From Corynebacterium yudongzhengii (GTDB lineage Bacteria > Actinomycetota > Actinomycetes > Mycobacteriales > Mycobacteriaceae), in the NCBI RefSeq assembly GCF_003065405.1, contig NZ_CP026947.1, forward strand, positions 1 to 64,000: a stretch of DNA of 64,000 bases, in the 5' to 3' direction. Of this stretch, positions 11,344-21,225 are shown one piece after another; within the stretch, counting starts at the first letter, position 1; every line of letters begins with the position of its first letter. A model generated the notes under the pieces. The model was not told the origin of the DNA. It made no database searches and was given only the letters and a program-made list of their open reading frames with translations. Both the position numbers and the translations under genes were made by a program.

Positions 11344-11613
11344 TTAAAAATCGCCCTCGCCGGCCGCCCGGCGCTCATAGACCCGGGCGCAAAAGGCCGC
11401 GAACTCCGCATTCGACGAGGTCAGCGGCTCGAGCCGGCGCAGGGTCTCCGCCAGCGCCGCCGAGGTGTGCGTTGGGGAGGTGAGTACGGCGACGCCGTGG
11501 AGGCGGGCCGTCGTCACGCTTGCTGCCGCGACCAGCGCCGAGTAGCTGCGCACGCGGGCGGGGTATTCAGCGGTGAAGATATCCGCCAGGGCGAGAAGTT
11601 GCTCCGGGCTCAC
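11344..11613 (-). CDS. Small Doc/Fic-like protein with degenerate active-site motif
   Basis: This 89-residue protein starts at GTG, overlapping the stop of the RHH gene by 4 nt (GTGA), so it is the second gene of a coupled pair. The sequence LLALADIFTAEYPARVRSYS, then ALVAAASVTTARLHGV, then a Leu-rich helix, follows the spacing of the Doc branch of Fic proteins. The catalytic HPFxDGNK motif is replaced by EPLTSSNAEF, so AMP- or phosphotransfer by the canonical mechanism is not expected. It may be an inactive or repurposed toxin. The Doc relationship is an inference from pattern and gene order; an unrelated small helical partner cannot be excluded. Confidence 0.5.
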   Translation of the reverse strand: MSPEQLLALADIFTAEYPARVRSYSALVAAASVTTARLHGVAVLTSPTHTSAALAETLRRLEPLTSSNAEFAAFCARVYERRAAGEGDF

Positions 11614-11825
11614 CGCTGGCCTGCCTGGCGGATGCGGTTCTCGGTGCGGCGGTACTCGTCGAGCGTGTCGCGGGCGAGGGCGGCGACGCGGGCGTCGTCC
11701 AGCGTGCGGGCGGCGGTGCTGACGATGGCATAGGCGGCCGCTTGGTGTTTGCTGCTGCCGTGGGCGGCGGCGAGGAGGGTCAGTGCGTGGTCTTGCTCGG
11801 GGGTCAGTCTCAAGGTCATGGCCAT
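11610..11825 (-). CDS. Ribbon-helix-helix (CopG-type) antitoxin-like protein
   Basis: The 71-residue protein begins MAMTLRLTPEQDHALTLLA. The short strand MTLRL followed by TPEQDHALTLLAAAHGSSKHQAAAYAI is the classic ribbon-helix-helix DNA-binding pattern of antitoxins. The C-terminal half (DARVAALARDTLDEYRRTENRI) would be the partner-binding tail. The downstream gene overlaps it by 4 nt, the usual antitoxin-toxin order. A short inverted repeat just upstream may be its operator. It diverges from gyrA. Confidence 0.65.
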   Translation of the reverse strand: MAMTLRLTPEQDHALTLLAAAHGSSKHQAAAYAIVSTAARTLDDARVAALARDTLDEYRRTENRIRQAGQR

Positions 11826-11834
11826 AGGACAAAA

Positions 11835-11853
11835 TGGTAGTAGTCTGATACCA
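11835..11853. promoter_or_regulatory. Inverted repeat upstream of the RHH gene (candidate operator)
   Basis: TGGTA (11835-11839) and TACCA (11849-11853) form an interrupted palindrome about 10 bp before the RHH start, in the divergent interval with gyrA. RHH antitoxins commonly repress their own promoter through such sites. Confidence 0.4.
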
Positions 11854-11943
11854 CATTGCGGGCATGCAAGCCGTATCAGCGCATCTCAAGGGGTAGAGTA
11901 GGAGTGTTCCATTGCTCTTTGTCAGATTGCAGAGAAGGTGCCC

Positions 11944-14532
<2,589 letters not shown>

Positions 14533-14536
14533 ACTT

Positions 14537-14881
14537 ATGGCCGAACGTCCCGTAGCGGTGACCCACATTTCGCCCCTGTCCGCGTTCAAAGTGGCGCTCG
14601 CGATGTCCCTGATCGGGCTGGTGGCATGGCTCATTGCCGTGACCATTCTGTATATCGGCATGGAAGTCGCCGGCATCTGGGATGCCGCGAACAGCCTGTT
14701 CGCCGACGTCGGCGGCACCCAGGCCGTCGGCTTCGGGCTGGTGATCTCCATCGCGGCGCTGATGGGCGCGATCGTCGCCGTGCTCATGGCGGTGCTCGCG
14801 CCGCTGGCCGCCGTGGTTTACAACGGCATCGCCAGCCTGTTTGGCGGCATGCTGCTGCACGTGGAAATTGAGGAGCCTTAG
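14537..14881 (+). CDS. DUF3566 membrane protein
   Basis: A 114-residue protein with two transmembrane segments, VALAMSLIGLVAWLIAVTIL-type (about 18-40) and a second at about 65-95 (VISIAALMGAIVAVLMAVLA). The N-terminus VAVTHISPLSAFKVAL and the GGTQAVGFGLVI loop fit the DUF3566 family. That family is found immediately after gyrA throughout Corynebacterium and Mycobacterium; its function is unknown. It starts 4 bp after the gyrA stop with AAAAGGAG overlapping the gyrA end, so it should be co-transcribed. Confidence 0.85.
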   Translation: MAERPVAVTHISPLSAFKVALAMSLIGLVAWLIAVTILYIGMEVAGIWDAANSLFADVGGTQAVGFGLVISIAALMGAIVAVLMAVLAPLAAVVYNGIASLFGGMLLHVEIEEP

Positions 14882-14891
14882 GGGGACTCCT

Positions 14892-16403
14892 TTATGAACT
14901 CCGGCGGCTGGCCCGCAAGGCGTGCAACGCCGCGGCGCTAGCGGCCGCCGCGAGTATTACTGCCAGGATCAGCGCTAGGACCCGGCGATGGGGCGCGATG
15001 CCGATCTCCGGCCAGGAGGGTACCGCGACCATCCACAGGAAGGTTTCAGAAAGCGCGTCGCCGCCCAAGGTCAGACCCACAATCGTCCACACGATTAGCG
15101 CGCCGAGGGCGGCCGCCGGCCCGAAGCGCACGGTCAAGGTCAGCGCTAGCAACGCCAAGGCGATGCCCACGAGCAACCAGAGGATCGCGCGGATCGCTAC
15201 GTCTGTGAGAGGCATGCCTCGAAGCACCAGGCACAGCGCGAGGATCGCCACTAGAACGGTGATGACCAGCGCGTGATAGAAGACGTACACATGTGTTGCC
15301 GCCCGGTTGTGGACATGCAGTAGCGCGTGGCCGGTCTGGTAGATCCGCCAGGAAAGCACCGGCAGAAGGCCCACACCTACGGGGAACAAGGTGAAGGTCA
15401 TGATCTGGCTGACCAGCTCTGGGTCATAAGTGATCGATGTGAAGATGATGATCGCGGCCGCCAGGGCTGTGAGTATCCAGATGCCCGAGCCGCGGAGAGC
15501 CAAGTTGACCGCTCCCAGTGGGAATGGGTGCTGCGCGCGGCGATGAGTGCCGGCTGTCGATTCCGTGGACAGCGATGCAAAGCTCTGGGTCGCCGCAGTG
15601 TGCTGCGCTGCGGGGGTTTGTGTGCGCTTTGAGGGCTGTGTGCGCTTTGTGCGCCCGGAGGTTTTATAGGGCTGGGCGGTTCGGATCACCAGAGCGCTCA
15701 TGGCTACCGCGAAGAGCAGGCAGAGCAGGGCGCCGAGGAGGGGAGGATCATCGAGCACCGGATTCGTCGGCTCGATGGGGGTGCCGTTGAAGTTCACTCC
15801 GGTCGGCTCGAGCAGGATCCTGATCGGCCAAGCGGCCGGGATCAGCCACCAGATCTGGGACTCGGCGAAAATGCCGCCGAGGATCTGCCACAACACACCG
15901 ACGAACAAGGCGCCTGCCATGCCCATCTCGCGAGCCACGAGAGCGCCGAGCGCGATGTATCCCCACGCGCCGAGTATGGAGTAGGCCATGGCCACAAGGC
16001 TCTCCTGGACGGGGGAACCGGCGACCAGGATGATTGAGCCGTAGCTGAATACCTGGAAAAGGCATGCGGCAAGCCCGGCGCCAAAAAGTCGGGCGGCCTG
16101 GGCGTTGCGCGCGTGGGCGCCGCGCCAGAGCAGGCCCGCCATGTCCGCCTTGCGATCACGGGATTCCTGGATTGCCGCCAGCACCATCATCAGCGGTGCC
16201 GCCATGCCGGTGAAGTACATGACCTGCCAGGAGAACACGGCGGACTCAAATCCGGCGGCGCGGGCCCCGCCGGAGAGCAAGATACTCAGGCCGCCGACGA
16301 GCAGCCCGATGAGGCTGAACCACAAGGCGGCAGAGCCTTTGAGGCGAATGAGCTCGGCGCGCAGGTGGCCCGGCAATGATTCCTGTAGGCGGACATCACT
16401 CAT
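14892..16403 (-). CDS. ABC transporter permease, lantibiotic-immunity type, two permease units in one chain
   Basis: The 503-residue integral membrane protein has about twelve hydrophobic segments in two similar halves separated by a Thr/Lys/Gln-rich linker (about residues 245-295). Each half resembles one ABC-2 permease of six segments, so the two permeases that are often separate (EG or FG pairs in lantibiotic self-protection exporters) appear fused. It starts at MSDVRLQESLPGHLRAEL and overlaps the end of the ATPase gene by 8 nt. It probably exports or shields against an antimicrobial peptide or lipid, but the substrate cannot be told from sequence. Confidence 0.75.
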   Translation of the reverse strand: MSDVRLQESLPGHLRAELIRLKGSAALWFSLIGLLVGGLSILLSGGARAAGFESAVFSWQVMYFTGMAAPLMMVLAAIQESRDRKADMAGLLWRGAHARNAQAARLFGAGLAACLFQVFSYGSIILVAGSPVQESLVAMAYSILGAWGYIALGALVAREMGMAGALFVGVLWQILGGIFAESQIWWLIPAAWPIRILLEPTGVNFNGTPIEPTNPVLDDPPLLGALLCLLFAVAMSALVIRTAQPYKTSGRTKRTQPSKRTQTPAAQHTAATQSFASLSTESTAGTHRRAQHPFPLGAVNLALRGSGIWILTALAAAIIIFTSITYDPELVSQIMTFTLFPVGVGLLPVLSWRIYQTGHALLHVHNRAATHVYVFYHALVITVLVAILALCLVLRGMPLTDVAIRAILWLLVGIALALLALTLTVRFGPAAALGALIVWTIVGLTLGGDALSETFLWMVAVPSWPEIGIAPHRRVLALILAVILAAAASAAALHALRASRRSS

Positions 16404-17124
16404 GATCGCCTCCACCGTGGTGGCCTCCGGTGAGATCGAGGAAGCGATCCTCGAGGTCTCCGCCTTGGACGAACTCGCTCTTCGTGCCGCTAAAGACGGT
16501 GGTTCCTTGGTCGATGACGGTGACGTCGTCAGCTATGCGAGAGACCTCGCTCAACTGGTGCGAGCTGATGATCACCGTGTTTCCGGCTTCGGCGAACTCA
16601 CGCAACATGCGCCTTAAGTCCGTGATGCCCTGGGGATCCAACCCGTTTTGAGGCTCATCGAGCACGAGTATCTCAGGCGACCCAATGAGCGCGATTGCCA
16701 GTGCCAGGCGGGCTTTCATACCCGTGGAAAAGGAGCGTGCCTTCTTACGGCCAGTATCGCCGAGTCCGACCACGTTGAGGACCCGGTCGGCCTCCTCATC
16801 GGGGATGCCGAAGACCTTGGTGTGCACTCGGCAATTGTCGCGCGCGCTCAGGTGCCCGTAGTAGGCGGCACCGTTGATGGAAGATCCGATGTGCTGGAGT
16901 AGCTCCGGGCGAAAGTCCTGGCCGTTGATACGCACTGAGCCGGTATGGGGGACAAGGCCGAGGAGCGCTTTAAACGTGGTGGATTTACCGGCACCATTGC
17001 GACCGAGTAGTGCGTGGACGCGGCCGGGGGTGGCCAGAAGATTAACGTCGTGGAGAATGTCGGAACCGCCGAGGTTTACCGCGATATCGCAGAGTTCGAC
17101 TGCGGGGGTGGGGGCTGAACTCAT
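16396..17124 (-). CDS. ABC transporter ATP-binding protein, lantibiotic-immunity type
   Basis: The 242-residue ATPase is started at MSSAPTPAVELCDIAV; an upstream in-frame ATG would add an unrelated tail. Motifs are Walker A GRNGAGKST, Q-loop region GSSINGAAYYGHLSARDN, a variant signature FSTGMKARLALA in place of LSGGQ, Walker B ILVLDEPQNGLD and the switch His in IISSHQLSEV. The signature variant and INGAAYYGHL resemble ATPases of bacitracin and lantibiotic exporters. It is coupled to the downstream permease. No two-component regulator is adjacent, so control is unclear. Confidence 0.85.
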   Translation of the reverse strand: MSSAPTPAVELCDIAVNLGGSDILHDVNLLATPGRVHALLGRNGAGKSTTFKALLGLVPHTGSVRINGQDFRPELLQHIGSSINGAAYYGHLSARDNCRVHTKVFGIPDEEADRVLNVVGLGDTGRKKARSFSTGMKARLALAIALIGSPEILVLDEPQNGLDPQGITDLRRMLREFAEAGNTVIISSHQLSEVSRIADDVTVIDQGTTVFSGTKSEFVQGGDLEDRFLDLTGGHHGGGDHE

Positions 17125-17334
17125 GAGCGCATTGTGCCAGGAATCTGACAGCTTCGCACGGTTAAGACGATGAACCCTAAATGGTTCAGGTATCAACACT
17201 CATTCTTATTGGTCATCTACTGCAGTATGGGCAGCGCGTTGGTACTCTACGTTTCATGTAACCCCAATGGGTGTGAAAAGTGTGGTTGATGAGCAGCTGT
17301 GCCCTCAGGTTGTGGGCTCAGGAAAGGGGTGTAA

Positions 17335-17679
17335 GTGGACTCGCAGAAGATAATCGTTTATGCCTTGTTGGCGGTGGGCGCCGTGGCCGCAGTCGCGTCC
17401 TTTTTCACCATCACTGCGGGTGTGCTGTCGGTTGTGGTGGTACTCAGCGTGATCGTCATGGCTTTCCTGGCTCGCGGGGAGGGACTCGGCCGTCTCTTAT
17501 GGGCGTCTGCCGGTGTGGGTCTTCTGGGCGTTATTCTCGCTGGGCTGGGAACGTTCGGGTTGATGGGGCAGGTCAGTTCGAATTGCCATCACCTGGACCC
17601 GCGCTCCGAAGAGGGGATCACCTGCTTCAACGAGCACTACAGCCCCGGCTGGGGTCTCTATCACGTCTTGGCTAACTAG
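17335..17679 (+). CDS. Small uncharacterised membrane protein
   Basis: The 114-residue product starts at GTG, 6 nt after AAAGGGG. It has three hydrophobic segments (about residues 5-30, 30-48 and 55-77) followed by a short extracytoplasmic tail with two Cys (NCHHLDPRSEEGITCFNEHY) that could pair. I recognise no family. It stands alone between the divergent ABC operon and the tRNA genes. Confidence 0.65.
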   Translation: MDSQKIIVYALLAVGAVAAVASFFTITAGVLSVVVVLSVIVMAFLARGEGLGRLLWASAGVGLLGVILAGLGTFGLMGQVSSNCHHLDPRSEEGITCFNEHYSPGWGLYHVLAN

Positions 17680-17820
17680 CTCGTCTGGAGCTTAGTCTTG
17701 GTTCTGTTTCGGTGCTGTCATCGTTGGTATCAAAAAGTGTATCAGTCAGGGGTATTATGCCGTTTGCGCTGGCGATTTGGTGCAGTACTGAGTACTGGGT
17801 AATGTTCTTAATCGTTCCCA

Positions 17821-17894
17821 GGGCCTATAGCTCAGTCGGTTAGAGCGCATCGCTGATAACGATGAGGTCGCAAGTTCGATTCTTGCTAGGCCCA
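17821..17894 (+). tRNA. tRNA-Ile (GAT anticodon)
   Basis: A 74-nt cloverleaf. The acceptor stem GGGCCTA pairs with TAGGCCC, the D-arm is AGCTCAGTCGGTTAGAGC, the anticodon loop carries GAT, and the T-arm has GTTCGATTC. CCA is not encoded. A tRNA-Ala follows 12 bp downstream. Confidence 0.97.
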
Positions 17895-17906
17895 CTACGG
17901 AACAAA

Positions 17907-17979
17907 GGGGCATTAGCTCAATTGGTAGAGCATCTGCTTTGCAAGCAGAAGGTCAGGAGTTCGATTCTCCTATGCTCCA
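17907..17979 (+). tRNA. tRNA-Ala (TGC anticodon)
   Basis: A 73-nt cloverleaf. The acceptor GGGGCAT pairs with ATGCTCC (one G-U), the anticodon loop is TTTGCAA giving TGC, and the T-arm has GTTCGATTC. CCA is not encoded. It is probably transcribed together with the tRNA-Ile just upstream. Confidence 0.97.
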
Positions 17980-17984
17980 CAGTC

Positions 17985-18035
17985 GCGACCGCTGACTGGC
18001 ACTGATTTCCTACGGTGCTGGGAGGCGGTCTTTTT
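17985..18035 (+). terminator. Terminator after tRNA-Ile/tRNA-Ala
   Basis: GACCGC pairs with GCGGTC across an internal secondary stem, followed by TTTTT, directly after the tRNA-Ala gene. Confidence 0.7.
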
Positions 18036-18065
18036 GGTTCGTCGGGGACGAGTGAAGTAACGCAG

Positions 18066-18085
18066 GATTACGCACGTGCGTAATC
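18066..18085. promoter_or_regulatory. Perfect 20-bp palindrome (TTACGCACGTGCGTAA core)
   Basis: A perfect palindrome with the 16-bp core TTACGCACGTGCGTAA, located about 115 bp before tRNA-Ala(CGC). The same core recurs at 27722-27737, and with one change at 27628-27643. This looks like the site of a dimeric DNA-binding protein, not a random hairpin. No regulator can be assigned. Confidence 0.55.
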
Positions 18086-18199
18086 AACGGATCAGCCGGC
18101 GATCAGCCCATCTGGACTGGGGGAGGGGGTCGTCGATAAGCGCCCCGGCGCCTGGGATTTTTGTCGTTTGGGCTTCTCGGAGTAACCTCTCTAGCGCAC

Positions 18200-18272
18200 G
18201 GGGCATTAGCTCAGTTGGTAGAGCGTCGCGTTCGCAATGCGAAGGTCAGGGGTTCGATTCCCCTATGCTCCA
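18200..18272 (+). tRNA. tRNA-Ala (CGC anticodon)
   Basis: A 73-nt cloverleaf with acceptor GGGGCAT/ATGCTCC. The anticodon stem TCGCG/TGCGA closes the loop TTCGCAA, giving the anticodon CGC (reads GCG). It is nearly identical to the upstream tRNA-Ala(TGC) outside the anticodon arm, suggesting gene duplication and anticodon change. Confidence 0.95.
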
Positions 18273-18280
18273 CGGTTTTA

Positions 18281-18326
18281 GCCGCCACCAGCACAGACAC
18301 TGAAGTGCTGGCGGCGGCTTTTGTGT
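18281..18326 (+). terminator. Terminator after tRNA-Ala(CGC)
   Basis: GCCGCCACCAGCAC pairs with GTGCTGGCGGCGGC, followed by TTTTGTGTT. It is a strong intrinsic terminator 9 bp after the tRNA. Confidence 0.88.
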
Positions 18327-18431
18327 TGCTAGCCCACCAAGTGCGAGACCCCACCCAGCACGACGCGCTCTCCTGGTACATCATGGCTCTACAGACCCTG
18401 CACCCCATGCCCTAGGAAAAGGAGAGCACTT

Positions 18432-19064
18432 GTGACTTTCGTTGTCTTCGATCTCGGCCGCGTCCTCGTCCCGGACGGCGATCGGGTGCGTCGGTTGATG
18501 AACTGTCTGGCTGATCAGTCCGCCGATATCCGGGAAGAAGAGCTGATGGCCGCCTACTGGAAGCACCGCGACGCCTATGACCTGGGCATGTCCGAGGAGG
18601 ACTACTGGTGGACGGTGCTCGGGGAGGCGGGGATCACCGAGGAGGATCACCCGCAGGTGGATACCCAGGTGCTGGGGGATCTCGATGGTCAGCGCAACGC
18701 CAAGCTCGTGCCCGAGACACAAAAGCTTGTCGACGGCCTCCTCACCGCCCACGTCCCCCTAGGCATCTTGAGCAACGCCCCGGTCTCGATGGCCCGCGCG
18801 GTGCGCGGCGCCGAGTAGGCCCAGAACATCCCCGCGAAGGTCTTTTCTTCGGAGGTCGGCTGCGCCAAGCCGGACCACAAGATTTATGAGCTTGCCGACG
18901 CCGCGCTCGTCGACACCTACGGCGACCACGACAAGGGCGACGTCGTGTTTTTCGACGACCGCCAGCGCAACGTCGACGCCGCGCGCAAGTTCGGCTGGAA
19001 CGGCCAGCTATGGCAGGGCGTGGAGGAGGCGCGCGCATTCCTGCGTGAACTGGGGGTGGGTTAG
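18432..19064 (+). pseudogene. HAD-family phosphatase interrupted by one amber codon
   Basis: The frame starting at GTG 18432 (after AAGGAGA) encodes a HAD-superfamily hydrolase of the YihX-like type. It has motif I FDLGRVLVPDGDR at the N-terminus and motif II ILSNAP. An in-frame TAG at 18816-18818 (codon 129, following GAE) then ends translation. Past it, the same frame continues without any other stop to 19064 and supplies motif III (CAKPDHKIYE) and motif IV (VVFFDDRQRNVDAARKFGW). Full length would be about 210 residues, normal for the family. A single Trp-to-amber change (TGG to TAG) explains the break. The truncated product lacks the motif III Lys and the motif IV Asp pair and should be inactive. 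Confidence 0.85.
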
Positions 19065-19088
19065 GGCTGTTTCGTGCGGGGAACGGTC

Positions 19089-19119
19089 GGATCGTCGGTA
19101 CTTACTCAAATCCAACCCC
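19089..19119 (-). repeat. Partial third copy of the 27-kb palindromic repeat
   Basis: On the minus strand this segment reads TTGGATTTGAGTAAGTACC then GACGATCC. It matches the first half of the two 80-bp repeats at 27002-27081 and 27106-27185 almost perfectly, while the second half is missing or highly diverged. Confidence 0.75.
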
Positions 19120-19132
19120 AGATACCAACAGC

Positions 19133-19165
19133 AAAACGCCCCCGGGAGCCATCCGGAGGCGTTTT
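19133..19165. terminator. Intrinsic terminator between the HAD remnant and the His-rich gene
   Basis: AAAACGCC (19133-19140) pairs with GGCGTTTT (19158-19165). The A/T flanks allow bidirectional action for the two convergent genes. Confidence 0.65.
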
Positions 19166-19211
19166 ATGTATCAGCAGCATTCACCGACGTTGAGCCGGAT
19201 TTAGTGGCGGA

Positions 19212-19508
19212 TTAGTGGCAATCCCAGTGGTCGCCGTGGGCGGCGTGGCGGTGGCCGTCGTGGATGTAGTCGACGTGGTCACCGTGGGGGACTGCGACGT
19301 GGCCGCAGTTCGGGCCGTGCTCGTGCGGGTGGTCGTCGTGGACGACGTGCTCGGTCGGCTCGCACTCGTCCCAGTGGCCCTCGTGCTCGCGGTGCAGGCA
19401 GTCGCCGTGCAGGTAGTCGGTGTGGTCGCCGTGAGGGATGGCGGCGTGGCCGCAGCCGGGGCCGTGCTGGTGGTCGTGGTCTTCGTGGATGATGTGCGGG
19501 GCAGTCAT
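19212..19508 (-). CDS. Histidine-rich metal-binding protein with two internal repeats
   Basis: The 98-residue protein contains about 25 His plus several Cys and Asp. It is built from two copies of a roughly 45-residue unit: HEHGPNCGHVAVPHGDHVDY in one, and HQHGPGCGHAAIPHGDHTDY in the other, each followed by His-rich and HWD-type tails. No signal peptide or membrane segment is seen, so it is probably a cytosolic zinc (or other divalent metal) buffer or chaperone. Similar small proteins are common in Corynebacterium. A TTGAAAAC/GTTTTCAA inverted repeat upstream may be a metal-regulator site. Confidence 0.7.
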   Translation of the reverse strand: MTAPHIIHEDHDHQHGPGCGHAAIPHGDHTDYLHGDCLHREHEGHWDECEPTEHVVHDDHPHEHGPNCGHVAVPHGDHVDYIHDGHRHAAHGDHWDCH

Positions 19509-19544
19509 GTCGGTCCGTCCTTTCCGGATCTTATTGAATCCTTC

Positions 19545-19578
19545 TTGAAAACACTTCTGATGGTAGTCGGGTTTTCAA
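19545..19578. promoter_or_regulatory. Inverted repeat between the His-rich gene and the SGNH lipoprotein gene
   Basis: TTGAAAAC (19545-19552) and its exact complement GTTTTCAA (19571-19578) lie in the 118-bp divergent interval. It could bind a regulator such as a Fur/Zur-family protein, given the metal-binding product, but it matches no consensus I can state with confidence. Confidence 0.35.
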
Positions 19579-19626
19579 CAAGATGTCAATAAGGACGCTT
19601 AAAGAGAATCCCCTACACTAACCCCC

Positions 19627-20508
19627 ATGCATTTCCGCTTTCCCGCGCTCGTTGGGACCACCGTTGCAGCCCTGCTCATCGCCTCGTGTACACCGGCCGA
19701 AGAACAGGCCACACCCACCCCGGAACAGGCCCCAGAACCCACCGAAGAGCCGACGACCTGGTCGTATGTCGCCCTCGGCGATTCCTATGCCGCCATGGGC
19801 TCGACCGCTTCGGAAACGACGGGGCCGGGCCCGTGTGTGCGTTCCGTCGATAATTACCCGGCCGGGGTGCTGGCGCTCGATAACGTCGAGGGCGTAGACG
19901 AGAGTTGTTCCGGTGCGCGGACCGAGCATGTGCTGGGGGAGTGGCACATCGGCGGCGAGGTGATCCCGCCGCAGATCGACGCGCTCGGCCCCGATACTTC
20001 GCTGGTGACGCTGTCGATCGGGGGCAATGACATTAGCTTCTCGTCGTTGGTGGATTGCTTCATCGGCAGTTTTTCGGCCGGTGAGCCGACGAGGTGCCGC
20101 GGGCAGATGCAGGCCATGGTCGACGAGGAGCTCGCCGCTTTACCCGCGGAGCTCGACGCGGTCCATGCCGCGATCCGCGAGCGCTCCCCGGAGGCGCGCG
20201 TGCTGGTGACGGGGTATGTGCCGCTCGTCGCTGAGGGTGAGCAGTGCGCGGATGTGCCGCTTTTGAGCGAGGACGACCAAGCCTGGATCGTGGATCTGAC
20301 CGCCCAGCTCAACGAGACGGTCGCGGCGGCGGCCAAGCGTCACGACGCCGAATTCGTCCTCCCCACCACCGCCGCCGAGCACACGGCCTGCGCGGAGCCG
20401 GCCGAGCGCTGGGTCGACTTCTTCGGTGCGAATACCGGCGCGTATCCCATGCACCCGACGCCCGCCGGCCAGCGCGCGATGGCCGCGAAGATCGCCGAGC
20501 GCCTATAA
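19627..20508 (+). CDS. SGNH/GDSL-type hydrolase lipoprotein
   Basis: A 293-residue exported esterase or lipase. The signal peptide ends in a lipobox LIASC (Cys about residue 20), followed by a Pro/Glu/Thr linker, so it should be lipid-anchored outside the membrane. SGNH block I is ALGDSYAAMG (catalytic Ser), block III is SIGGNDISF (oxyanion Asn), and block V is YPMHPTPAGQ with the catalytic His and a nearby acidic residue. Several Cys (PCVRS, DCFIG, RCRG, QCAD, ACAEP) probably form disulfides, as in actinobacterial SGNH lipases. The true substrate is unknown. Confidence 0.85.
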   Translation: MHFRFPALVGTTVAALLIASCTPAEEQATPTPEQAPEPTEEPTTWSYVALGDSYAAMGSTASETTGPGPCVRSVDNYPAGVLALDNVEGVDESCSGARTEHVLGEWHIGGEVIPPQIDALGPDTSLVTLSIGGNDISFSSLVDCFIGSFSAGEPTRCRGQMQAMVDEELAALPAELDAVHAAIRERSPEARVLVTGYVPLVAEGEQCADVPLLSEDDQAWIVDLTAQLNETVAAAAKRHDAEFVLPTTAAEHTACAEPAERWVDFFGANTGAYPMHPTPAGQRAMAAKIAERL

Positions 20509-20524
20509 GACGCGGAACACGACT

Positions 20525-21214
20525 TTAAGCGTTCTGCATCGGGCGGACGGTGATGACCTCGGTCTGGGCGTTCGGCGGGGTGTCGACGGCCAGCCGCACC
20601 GCCGCGGCGATGTCTGCTGGGGTGGCGTAGGTCTCGGGGCCGCCGGGGCGGTTCGACTGTTCGCGCAGCGTGTAGCCCATGTCGGTGGCCACGAAGCCGG
20701 GGTGGATGGAGGTCAGCCGCACGCCGTGAGGGCGCTCTTCCTCGCGCACCGCATCGCCGAGTGCCTTCAGCGCGAACTTCGAGCCGCAGTACAGCGCGCC
20801 GTTGGCATAGGAGTTCAGGCCGGAGCCGGAGTTCATCATCACGATGATGCCGCGGGCCTCACGCAGGGCGGGCAGCAGGCGGCGGGTGAGGTCGGCGACG
20901 CCGAAGACGTTGACTTCGAAAAGCTCGCGCCAGGCGTTGCGGTCCAGTTCCTCGAGCGGGCGCTCGTTCGCGATGCCGGCGTTGTTGACCAACACGTCGA
21001 GGCTTCCCAGCCCCAGCTCGTCCACCGCCGACGCCACTGAGTCATCGTCGGCCATGTCGATGACAAAGGGGGTGATCTCCGTGCCTTCGGTCCAGGCCAG
21101 CGCATCGAGTGAGCGCGCCCCAGCGTAGACCTTGTGGGTGGTGGAGAGATCCTCGGCGATCGCGCGGCCGATGCCGCGGGAGGCGCCGGTGATGACTGCG
21201 GTGGGGGTTGCCAA
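20525..21214 (-). CDS. Short-chain dehydrogenase/reductase
   Basis: The 229-residue classical SDR has the Rossmann motif TGASRGIG at residue 10, NNAG (about 77), a catalytic Ser in MNSGSGLN and the YxxxK motif YCGSK. HPGFVATDMG follows the active site. It should be an NAD(P)H-dependent oxidoreductase of unknown substrate. It lies 11 bp after the upstream coiled-coil gene on the same strand, so the two are probably one transcript. Confidence 0.88.
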   Translation of the reverse strand: MATPTAVITGASRGIGRAIAEDLSTTHKVYAGARSLDALAWTEGTEITPFVIDMADDDSVASAVDELGLGSLDVLVNNAGIANERPLEELDRNAWRELFEVNVFGVADLTRRLLPALREARGIIVMMNSGSGLNSYANGALYCGSKFALKALGDAVREEERPHGVRLTSIHPGFVATDMGYTLREQSNRPGGPETYATPADIAAAVRLAVDTPPNAQTEVITVRPMQNA

Positions 21215-21225
21215 TGAAATCTCCT

